From: an uncultured Bacteroidales bacterium
GTDB taxonomy: Bacteria > Bacteroidota > Bacteroidia > Bacteroidales > Paludibacteraceae
Assembly: GCA_937885465.1 (NCBI GenBank)
Contig: CAKZZM010000202.1
Span: forward strand, 1-14,808
Direction of reading: 5' to 3'
DNA length: 14,808 nt
Under the pieces are notes generated by a model. It saw only the letters and a list, made by a program, of their open reading frames with translations, did no database searches and had not been told where the DNA came from. A program made the position numbers and the translations under genes. Positions 1-7,300 of the stretch are shown here, in pieces. Every line of letters starts with the position of its first letter. Position 1 is the first letter of the stretch.

Positions 1-711
1 ACCTACGCCTATGCTGTTGCGACCCTTGGCCGTACCTGCGTACATCGGGTGATCTACAATCGAAGAAACAGTAACAAGATCGTGACTCGGTACATCAGTC
101 CAATCTTCGATACCCATCTGCTCCGTAACAGAGGTGGTCAGACTACCGCGCTGGTGCCACATGTCGAACACATTATAACCTATCTTCGCTCCCGCAAGGA
201 AATAATACCTCTCGAAGTTTCCGCCGAACATTATCGGCAGCATAACCTGCCCTACCAACTGATTCTCGCGCAGGTTAGTGAAGGTGTAATGCTGCGTCAT
301 TGTGCTGTAATCATTCCGCACCACATCATACGAGGCAGGTATCTTTTGACCATCAGCATCAAGACTATAGTGATTCAGTTTGTCGAGCGAAGAGAATAAT
401 CTGAACTCAGGACCTATGCGGAACATAAAGCGCCTGTGGTGCAACTCATAACCGACACCTATCAAGCCGCCGCCACCGCCCACAAAACTCGGATCGAAAG
501 TGTTCTGCACACCACTACCCGAATCGAAATTAACGGTAGAGAAATTGTTTAATAATCCCGAATAGCCTGCCCCGCCCCACATCGCAACATAATGCAGGTC
601 TGTGTTACGGCCGGCAGAACTGCCTTTCTTCTTCGCCGGTGCTGCCATTGCCGAGAACGACATCACAACAGCACAAAACAACAATATATATTTGCTACTA
701 TACCTCATCAT
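1..711 (-). CDS. Outer-membrane beta-barrel-like protein, 3' end cut by window edge
   Basis: The frame is open from an ATG at 711 to the left edge, giving 237 visible residues and no stop. The N-terminus has a Sec signal peptide: Arg/Lys near the start, a hydrophobic core around residues 9-19 (ILLFCAVVMSF), and an A-M-A motif at about 21-23 as the likely cleavage site. A short basic stretch (KKKG, residues 27-30) follows. The mature part alternates Gly and aromatic residues (HYVAMWGGAGYSG near 40-52, then FVGGGGGLIGVGYEL, MFRIGPEFRLF and YYFLAGAKIGYNVF), as in Bacteroidetes outer-membrane beta-barrels. The gene starts 5 bp after the stop of the upstream secreted-protein gene, so the two are probably cotranscribed. 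ATG codons stand at 711 and 708; an AAGG overlapping the upstream stop is better spaced for 708. A C-terminal domain such as OmpA-like may lie outside the window. It lacks the usual PorP/SprF N-terminal signature. The barrel call is inference from composition; the gene itself is well supported. Confidence 0.8.
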   Translation of the reverse strand, partial: MMRYSSKYILLFCAVVMSFSAMAAPAKKKGSSAGRNTDLHYVAMWGGAGYSGLLNNFSTVNFDSGSGVQNTFDPSFVGGGGGLIGVGYELHHRRFMFRIGPEFRLFSSLDKLNHYSLDADGQKIPASYDVVRNDYSTMTQHYTFTNLRENQLVGQVMLPIMFGGNFERYYFLAGAKIGYNVFDMWHQRGSLTTSVTEQMGIEDWTDVPSHDLVTVSSIVDHPMYAGTAKGRNSIGVG

Positions 712-716
712 AAGCC

Positions 717-938
717 TTAATTCTTCACTATTCTAAACTGCCGATCTCCGTCTGACATCTGCACTGTCAGCACATATACACCCTTCGGCAAGGCTATCTG
801 CAAATAGTTATCTCCCGTCTGCAATGCCGTCTCGAACATACGCATGCCCATAGTGCTATAGCATATTGCTGTTGCTTCTTCGGGCACGCTAACCGTCAGC
901 ACCTCGCCTTCATGCAGCAGAGTGGGACTGACAGCGGG
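717..938 (-). other. Type A T9SS C-terminal sorting domain of the 1080-aa protein
   Basis: The last ~73 residues fit the Bacteroidetes Por-secretion (type A) sorting domain. They start with VSPTLLHEGEVLTV, continue with a central strand ending in STMGMRMFE, and close with LPKGVYVLTVQ and a short final strand ending RIVKN at the stop. In known systems this domain is recognised by the type IX translocon and removed by a sortase (PorU) as the protein is attached at the surface. The order of conserved elements (Pro, Gly-Glu, G-M near mid-domain, GVYVLTV, terminal Lys) is complete. Confidence 0.85.
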
Positions 939-3900
939 AGCACCTGCCGACAACGATGGCACAAACGGACATGTCTCATCCTCTTTACCCTCTTCCGTTC
1001 CGTCTTCAATGATAACTCGGCACGTGTATTCGGCACCGGCAGTCAGACCACCCGCCTGGTAATAATACGACTTAACAGCACCTTCGATAGGCTCGCCGCC
1101 TTTACACCACTGATAAGAGCGGAAAGTGAGACCGCCGTTATAATCGGCATTCTTCAGAGAGAGAACATCATCCCAACGCTGGAACACCATATTCCTCAGA
1201 CATCCGGCTTTCAGAGACACTATCTCCGTCACTGCACACCCGAAATCGTTGTAGAACACAAGTTCGTAGTCGCCACCCGTCAGGTCGTCAAGCACAACGG
1301 AAGAAGTGTAGGTCTGACCCTCGAAAGTGAAGTAAGTGCAGGTAGAGTCGCCCGGCATCGTCACCGCTATCGACGCAAACTCATGCTCCTCATCTATCTC
1401 TTGCCATGCCAACTCAGGCTCTATAGCAGCCAACACATCTACATGCTGCACCACTAAACTGTCGCAGCCGTATTGGTTATTCAGCCTCAGCACAAGGTCA
1501 CCCGTCGTTGCACGCGAATACTCGCCGTGGACAACCGTCTCACCATAACATATCGTAGTGTCAGGAAGAAGAGTGGTTGAGTTAGGCACTACAACTAAGT
1601 GCAACCTGTCGTTTGACATACAGCCCGTCAGCGGATCACGACCTTGGTACAGATAATCTGCCTCACCCGGATCTTCAAGGAACTTCCTCTCGCCGTGGAA
1701 CTCATAATAACTGCCGAGACAGATAGTAACGGTAGTGTCGATCTGCGTATCGCCTATCTTCGGAACAACGATAACCGTATCTATATCCGAACGACATGAA
1801 CCATCGCCTATACCTATCATCGCCGACAATTTTATGCGGAAAGTGCCGCCCTCTTCAGGGAACATTATGTAACCCGGATTGGCTTCCGAGGTTATCCCCT
1901 CATCCCCTATACCGAAGTCCCACTCAAACTCATCGCACACCTCATCGCGATGCTCGTTGCGAACGCCGTCCTCGTTGGTCCATATATAGCTTGTATTGGT
2001 AACCTCATAGCGGTTCTCGCAGTTAAGCGGAGAGTATGTGAGTTGCATCTCTGCCTGCGGATAACGCGCCGTTGTGTTTACCGACAACTCGAACGAGCAG
2101 TTTTCATTCTCCGTGGAGGTGAGCGTACAAATCCAGTCGGTCGGGTCGGTACTCTGTATGGTCACCTGACGCTCTGTCGAACGCACCTGCCCGTTAGCAG
2201 ACCACGAATAAAGGAAGCCTTCAGGCGCAATGACATTCATCGACTGCTGTGCTCCGCAGGCGGTATTCTTGATGCGAGCGGTCTGGCAATCCATAGTGAA
2301 ATAGGCGTAGCCATAATGCCCGCCCCAGAAGCAGTCGAAAGTCTCAACGCTGATATTGATAGTTTTACCTACATACGGGTCAAGATTCAAACCAAGGGTT
2401 GTCCAATCCTTATAAACGATATTCTCGTACGAATAATCGGCACTCGGTACCGTTACCCAACCCGTACCGCCTTTCGACTCCGAGTTAAGGTCAACAATAC
2501 CGCACACCGCGTCAATCATTTTGCCGTTCTCATCCTTAATCTTAATGATAAAACGAGGCACACCATCCTCTCCGTGACCACTCGGCTCTTCGAGTACTAT
2601 GGCATAGTTGATAAGCAGGATACTATTATCGGCATCAACCACATACTTGTAAGTTATAGCCTCCGTACCATTATGATAATCCCAGTTTCCGAGGCGCACA
2701 CTCGCTGTAGCACCGCTCGGCACCATCCGCAATTGCCCGTTTGTGCGCGGGTCAGTTGCCAATGTGTCCCAAATAACGGTATGGCGGGAATTGATATTGT
2801 CCCAACCGTAATCGACGCAACCGCGATTCTGATACGGGGTCGTTTCCGAACCATAATAACTGTCATTGGACACACCATAGGTACAAATGGCAACATTAGT
2901 GTCCTTTATATTAATATAATTGATACAGTGCAATTCAGGGCAGAACACATTGAAGTTACTCAAATACACATACGGGCTGTAAATAGTGTCAATCGTATTG
3001 CCCGCCTCGTCTTTCTCGTAACATATACCGCGAATACGGAAATCATAGTTTCCCTCGTTCATACCTTGGAAGGTGTAACTCGTCTCGGCATTATTAACCA
3101 TACGATTTCGCCAAGTCGAGCCGCCTAACGGCCTATACTGCAACTGATAGCGGGAAGCACCGCCCACCCACGTGAACACCACATGATCGCAATCCTCCAC
3201 ATCACCGTCGAAGTTATGAGGTGCCTCGCAACCGTCCTTCAGTATCTGCACGTTATCAATAGCACAACTGATACCTGCCTGACAAGAATCACGCTGAGTG
3301 TTTATCCAAGCAAAATATATCCTGTACCAACGCGGATGGGATGTGTCGGCAGGGTTCTGAACCGTCATCGTGAAATAGTCGTTACGCCAAGTGTCAGCAC
3401 CCGTGTTAGGACCAACGCGAGGCGTACCGATACGCGGCAACTGGTCTGAGCCAAGTTGCTCGGTAATATTCTCCGCCATTGACCCGGGGGCATTAACGCT
3501 ATCTGTATATTGCACATAACCGGCATAAAGCTTCATGTTAGGGCATATCCAGTCGAAAGAGACATAATATCTGCCGTCAGATAACTGCACATCTCGGTAA
3601 GCGAACTGAATTATCTTCTGATTAGTAGAGCCTGCCGACCGCGCTCCGCAATTAGTCGTCTCGCCGCCATCATTAGATATATAGAGACCTCTCTGACCAT
3701 CGCTACGCATGGCAGTACCCACGCACCACTTGTCGATACTGTCATTCTGCGCATCACTACCGGGGTTGAGCACCCAGTTCTGAATCTCTACCACGCCGAG
3801 AGAGTCTTCCTCAAAACCGAAATCGTACGGCAAGGTGATGCTTGTCGAAGGAGCATTTGCCGATTGGGCGTTTATCACGAACGAACCCCGCAACGACGGC

Positions 3901-3959
3901 AATAACATACCACCGGCGAGCAACGCACATATCTTGAATATAGGTAAATATCTCTTCAT
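717..3959 (-). CDS. T9SS-exported multidomain surface protein (1080 aa) with type A sorting domain
   Basis: This is a large exported protein, probably carried across the outer membrane by the type IX secretion system. Residues 1 to about 32 form a signal peptide: MKRY, then hydrophobic ICALLAGGMLL, with likely cleavage after NAQ. Approximate domains are: 43-244 a long J-type beta-sandwich (LPYDFGFE to AIDNVQILKDGC); 245-335 FN3; 342-557 a jelly-roll-like domain; 557-640 an Ig-like segment; 640-735 PKD-like (FEWDFGIGDEG); 740-842 two repeats starting DTT(VT)IC; 880-926 a related segment ending NDFGCAVTE; 926-1003 Ig-like (SYQWCKGG); 1008-1080 a type A sorting domain. An in-frame GTG at 3998 would add 13 residues, but it has no properly spaced ribosome site and would put polar residues before the signal peptide, so ATG 3959 was chosen. 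The beta-barrel gene follows after 5 bp. No catalytic motif was recognised; adhesion or matrix binding is a guess from the domain types. Confidence 0.9.
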   Translation of the reverse strand: MKRYLPIFKICALLAGGMLLPSLRGSFVINAQSANAPSTSITLPYDFGFEEDSLGVVEIQNWVLNPGSDAQNDSIDKWCVGTAMRSDGQRGLYISNDGGETTNCGARSAGSTNQKIIQFAYRDVQLSDGRYYVSFDWICPNMKLYAGYVQYTDSVNAPGSMAENITEQLGSDQLPRIGTPRVGPNTGADTWRNDYFTMTVQNPADTSHPRWYRIYFAWINTQRDSCQAGISCAIDNVQILKDGCEAPHNFDGDVEDCDHVVFTWVGGASRYQLQYRPLGGSTWRNRMVNNAETSYTFQGMNEGNYDFRIRGICYEKDEAGNTIDTIYSPYVYLSNFNVFCPELHCINYINIKDTNVAICTYGVSNDSYYGSETTPYQNRGCVDYGWDNINSRHTVIWDTLATDPRTNGQLRMVPSGATASVRLGNWDYHNGTEAITYKYVVDADNSILLINYAIVLEEPSGHGEDGVPRFIIKIKDENGKMIDAVCGIVDLNSESKGGTGWVTVPSADYSYENIVYKDWTTLGLNLDPYVGKTINISVETFDCFWGGHYGYAYFTMDCQTARIKNTACGAQQSMNVIAPEGFLYSWSANGQVRSTERQVTIQSTDPTDWICTLTSTENENCSFELSVNTTARYPQAEMQLTYSPLNCENRYEVTNTSYIWTNEDGVRNEHRDEVCDEFEWDFGIGDEGITSEANPGYIMFPEEGGTFRIKLSAMIGIGDGSCRSDIDTVIVVPKIGDTQIDTTVTICLGSYYEFHGERKFLEDPGEADYLYQGRDPLTGCMSNDRLHLVVVPNSTTLLPDTTICYGETVVHGEYSRATTGDLVLRLNNQYGCDSLVVQHVDVLAAIEPELAWQEIDEEHEFASIAVTMPGDSTCTYFTFEGQTYTSSVVLDDLTGGDYELVFYNDFGCAVTEIVSLKAGCLRNMVFQRWDDVLSLKNADYNGGLTFRSYQWCKGGEPIEGAVKSYYYQAGGLTAGAEYTCRVIIEDGTEEGKEDETCPFVPSLSAGAPAVSPTLLHEGEVLTVSVPEEATAICYSTMGMRMFETALQTGDNYLQIALPKGVYVLTVQMSDGDRQFRIVKN
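1435..1745 (-). repeat. Tandem DTT-IC repeats in the 1080-aa protein
   Basis: Two consecutive units begin with Asp-Thr-Thr followed by a T-I-C motif (DTTVTICLGSYYEFHG and DTTICYGETVVHG) and end with a GC motif and an LVV-type strand (TGCMSNDRLHLVVV and YGCDSLVVQHVDV). The same short repeat, ending in a GCDS-like motif, is common in large Bacteroidetes surface and gliding-associated proteins. A third, degenerate end (NDFGCAVTEIVSL) follows near 1190-1240. The Cys pair in each unit may form a disulfide (inference). Confidence 0.65.
2290..2940 (-). other. Jelly-roll-like domain in the 1080-aa protein
   Basis: About 215 residues between two cysteine-rich joints carry a pattern I recognise from other Bacteroidetes T9SS proteins but cannot name. 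The landmarks in order are: ASVRLGNWDYHNGTEAITY; the hydrophobic strands LLINYAIVLEEPSGH; RFIIKIKDENGK; VYKDWTTLGLNL; GKTINISVETFDC; and GGHYGYAYFTMDC. The GHYGYAYF segment is the most distinctive. The fold assignment is inference from strand-like hydrophobic alternation; a carbohydrate-binding or adhesive role is only a possibility. Confidence 0.5.
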
Positions 3960-4028
3960 AATCTGACTAATATCTCTTCTCAACCTCACGAGTTTCACTT
4001 CCTAATCTTCAGCAAAGGAGAGTTATGT

Positions 4029-4047
4029 GCTCGCGAGTTATGCGAGC
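4029..4047 (-). promoter_or_regulatory. Small GC-rich hairpin in the 5' leader
   Basis: GCTCGC at 4029-4034 pairs with GCGAGC at 4042-4047 around a 7-base loop. It lies in the predicted leader of the secreted-protein operon, about 50 bases after the expected transcript start and 70 bases before the ATG at 3959. No run of U follows it on the minus strand, so it does not look like a terminator. An 8-base direct repeat, GAGTTATG, occurs at 4020-4027 and 4035-4042 and overlaps it. A role in transcript stability or translation is possible but not shown. Confidence 0.35.
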
Positions 4048-4100
4048 GAGGTTTTCTGTTCTAAAAATTACAACCCGACGCAAAAAGCGCATAAGTGTCG

Positions 4101-4131
4101 CAAAATTACTAAAATTATCTACATTATGCAA
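4101..4131 (-). promoter_or_regulatory. Bacteroidetes-type promoter for the secreted-protein operon
   Basis: Read on the minus strand, TTG at 4131-4129 is followed after 20 bases by TAATTTTG at 4108-4101. This matches the Bacteroidetes primary sigma factor consensus of a -33 TTTG/TTG box and a -7 TAnnTTTG box with the usual spacing. Transcription would start near 4095, giving a leader of roughly 135 bases before the ATG at 3959. It lies downstream of the terminator of the giant gene, consistent with an independent transcription unit. Confidence 0.65.
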
Positions 4132-4150
4132 GAAAAAAGCGCGATTTACT

Positions 4151-4182
4151 AAAAAAAAGTAAGCAAAACGGCAATTTTGCTT
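4151..4182. terminator. AT-rich symmetric hairpin, possible weak bidirectional terminator
   Basis: AAGCAAAA at 4161-4168 pairs with TTTTGCTT at 4175-4182 around a 6-base loop. On the minus strand it is followed by AC and eight T (4158-4151); on the plus strand it is followed by TCTTTTTA. The stem has only two G-C pairs, so it is weak. It could act as a backup for the stronger terminator at 4284-4317, or it could be chance in AT-rich DNA. Confidence 0.35.
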
Positions 4183-4283
4183 TCTTTTTATCATTTTTAG
4201 TGAATAATTATACTATAAATCCGAAAGGTACAAAAAATATAGAAATTCCGAAAAAACCGGAAAATACGGAACCTTAGAGAGGC

Positions 4284-4317
4284 AAGAAAAAGGGAGGCAT
4301 CGTTGCCGATGCCTCCC
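4284..4317 (-). terminator. Intrinsic terminator of the giant gene
   Basis: GGGAGGCATCG at 4292-4302 and its perfect 11-base complement at 4307-4317 enclose a TTGC loop. On the minus strand the stem is followed directly by five T (4291-4287) and then CTT. It lies 46 bases after the stop of the giant gene and before the promoter of the next unit, exactly where a rho-independent terminator is expected. Confidence 0.9.
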
Positions 4318-4363
4318 CTCGAAATATGCTTGAGAGAATATTCTCTTCAAACCTCGCGGACTA

Positions 4364-7300
4364 TTATCTAATCTCTACACGCTTACCGGTGGAGTCGAAG
4401 ATAACACCATGGTAGTTGATATAAACCTGTCCGTTGTGGATGAACTTAATAACCAAATCCGTCTCTGAGTTACCGCTGATATCCTCAAGCGATACATGAG
4501 AATCATAAGCTTCTCTTACAACCTTCAGGCTGATATTGCCCACTGCGAACGGGTTCTGGTAACCGGAAGAATTATCGTTTCTCCACATGAAGAACAAGCG
4601 GTATGTTCCACTATGAGTGAGAGTGATAGTCTCGTCAACAGAAGTCCATGTTCCGGCACTCTTATTATTAAGTGTAACAGATGACTCGCTCTTAAGCGAA
4701 ACAATACTTTCTACATCATTATTTCCGCTAATGGTTGTTCCGCCTGCTACAATATTATGCGACGAAGCATCATGCTCTACCATTTCCGACTCTGCTGCAA
4801 TGAATGCACGACCATAGTCATACACGGTTCCATAAGAGGAAACTTCACCATTAGCCTGCCACTCGAACTTAACCTCAACATCTGTTGTATCGGCACTGAC
4901 GCTGAACAGACGGAACGCTGCGGAAGCCGAATTGCTGCTTACGTTATATTCGTAGTCAGCATCATTGTCCGTTACATACAGACCCGTTGCTGCATCACCC
5001 ACAAGAGCATCTACATCGTTACCGAAGATGAAGTGGTTAGTGTCGTCCTCGCCGAGGAAGCCCCATTTCTGACGCTCTTCAGCATCGTCGAAGTCAACCA
5101 CGAACTCTTCGTCAAGCGCAAGTTCTTCGGTATATTCGGCCGGCATCTTCGTTGTGAAGGTCAGTGTCTGACTTACAACACGGGCGAAATCCTCATCTCC
5201 GCAGACTGACATAACCTCTATGCGGTAAGAGTAAGCGGTGTTAGGCTGCAAGTTATTGATAGAGTAAGCGCGGCTCTGCCACATATCGTTATAGACGGTA
5301 TCGGCAGGACTTGACTTCGTATTAACGACCATCACGTGCCACTCACTCTCCTGACCACCGTTATCCCAAGTTACAACAGCCTCGTTCTCTCCTAATGAGA
5401 ACAAACGGATATTCTTAACCTCAGGACATAGAGCCGTTGTGCTGAATGAGAGACTGCGCTCTAACATCTCTGAATTGCCGTCCTCACCACAGAGACCTTG
5501 TACGCTGACTGCTACACTATAACTCGTCTCGACCTCAAGACTATCAATGTGAAGAACAGAGCCTTCTACAACACCGTTATAGATAGTGTCAAGTATGCTT
5601 CCGTTAACGGCAACTACTACCTGATACTGCTCAGCATTGCCTTCCCATCTCAACCATGCCTCGGTAGCTGCCACAGAGTCAACCGTCAATGCAGCAGGTT
5701 TATGGCATGGCGGAATGCGGCGTACCTCAATATCATCGAGATAGAATGCATAGCCATTAGTGCAAACAGCCTCGAACAATATGCGCTGCACACCGGCCTC
5801 CGGCAGAGTGAACGAATACTCGTACCAATTGGCACCGTCTGCCTCCTGAGGCTCGCCTGCATAACCATGATGCAATACGCCAATCTTCTGAGCAGTAACG
5901 GTATCAACTGACGCACCGCTCCATACCTGCAATACCTCATTCGGGTAAGATGCATGAGAAGCATTGCGGAAGAACCAGAAGTGTACCTCATACTCACCTG
6001 CCTCAGGCACATCTATCAGCGGAGTGGCAAGAATAACATTGTTGCCTGTTGACTGATAATTCAGATAAACACCTTTACCACCTGTCGGCGAGTAGGTAGT
6101 GCCTGCGCTTGATACTCTCCATAAGCCTGTAGCACTGCCGGAAATATGCTTATCCTCCCAACATACATCACTCATGTCACCGGAAGTCATATCCTCAAAG
6201 TCTTCACTCCACGGACTATCTGCAGTAACTGCTATTGCCTCACAAGCAGAGTGGAAAATGAGCGACTGACTTACGACTTCTGATTCCTCATCATCGTCAC
6301 ACAGCGACTGTACGGAAACAGTATATTGGTACTGAGTAGCAGGAACAAGACCGCTCATAGTGATGCTCGGCTCGCTGATAATAGAGTCGGTGATGACGCT
6401 CTTATTACCCTCACCTGCAACATACTGCTTCACATTAACCTTATACTGCGCAGCATCGCCCTGCCATGATATAACAGCCTCGTTAGTGCTTGCATTAACA
6501 ACGATGTCGTGCGGATTGCGACAGTTAGGTAACTTACTAACCTGCACATCATCAAGATACAAATAAGCACCTGTGGGACCATAGTTACTTGTGCCATGGA
6601 AATAGAAGGTTACAACATGCCCTGCGTACTCCGACAAATCAACCTCTTGTTTAGTCCAATCGGCAATATTTGTCAAGTCCGACAGCACCGTCTCTCGCTC
6701 CCCGCCATCAACGGAGATAAGCACTGAGAACGCACCTCCGGCAGGATTCTTACACATGAAGGTCAGTTCGGCTGCCTCATCAGGCAAAACAATATCCGGT
6801 GAAACAAGAACATTAGTATTGCCTCTTGAATTATTATAAGAGTCAAATCTCAGACATGCACCCGTATAACCGGCTGAATTGTACGACCACTTGTAACTAT
6901 CACTACTCGTCCCCTCTGAGTTATCCCAGCAAGCAGGTATGCCGCTTGAAATACCATTAAAGTTCTCAACCCATGGCAAAGTTGCTATCTGCTCGCATAG
7001 TGTAGTGAAACTGAACGATACCTCACGAACGGCTGACTCACCATTATCACCACAGAAACCCTTAATCTTAAGGTCAATGGTGTACGCCGTGTTTGCAGCG
7101 AGAGTGTCAATCGTCAAAGCAGGATCGCTTACAACTACCGTTGCAACGGAATCGCCATTGATGCTAACCTCTACATTGTAACCCTCAGAAGCATTACCCT
7201 GCCATGAGAAGGCGGCTGAATTAATTCCCACCTCGCCTAACTCAACGGCAGACGGCTTACGGCAATCATCCGGTGCAGTAATACTGATATCATCAATACC

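Larger units (their letters stand above)
3960..4363. other. Intergenic region without a gene
   Basis: This 404-bp AT-rich stretch separates the giant gene from the secreted-protein operon. From right to left it holds the intrinsic terminator of the giant gene (4284-4317), an AT-rich symmetric hairpin (4151-4182), a Bacteroidetes-type promoter (4101-4131), and a leader with a small GC-rich hairpin (4029-4047). Frames that stay open across it, such as 4009-4194 on the minus strand, run through the promoter and have no protein-like composition, so no gene is called here. Confidence 0.75.

Noticed and set aside
1..711. PorP/SprF-family identity for the barrel-like protein
   Set aside because: The usual N-terminal signature of that family (Gln- and Tyr-rich, with an NPAYAG-like motif) is absent; only a general barrel-like pattern is visible.
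1950..3128. A 392-codon open frame on the plus strand
   Set aside because: It lies entirely antisense to the well-supported 1080-aa gene, its translation (rich in Ile, Arg, His and Val) has no recognisable domain, and it has no promoter or context of its own. It is a shadow of the coding bias on the other strand.
717..3959. Lipoprotein signal in the 1080-aa protein (Cys at residue 11)
   Set aside because: The Cys lies before the hydrophobic core and not after it, so it is not in a lipobox position.
3960..3998. GTG at 3998 as the start of the 1080-aa protein
   Set aside because: It would place 13 charged or polar residues ahead of a normal signal peptide, and the AGGAA-like stretch before it is too close to serve as a ribosome site.
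4009..4194. A 61-codon minus-strand frame in the intergenic region
   Set aside because: It spans the promoter and the AT-rich hairpin, and its composition (Phe, Arg, Asn) is what AT-rich non-coding DNA gives.
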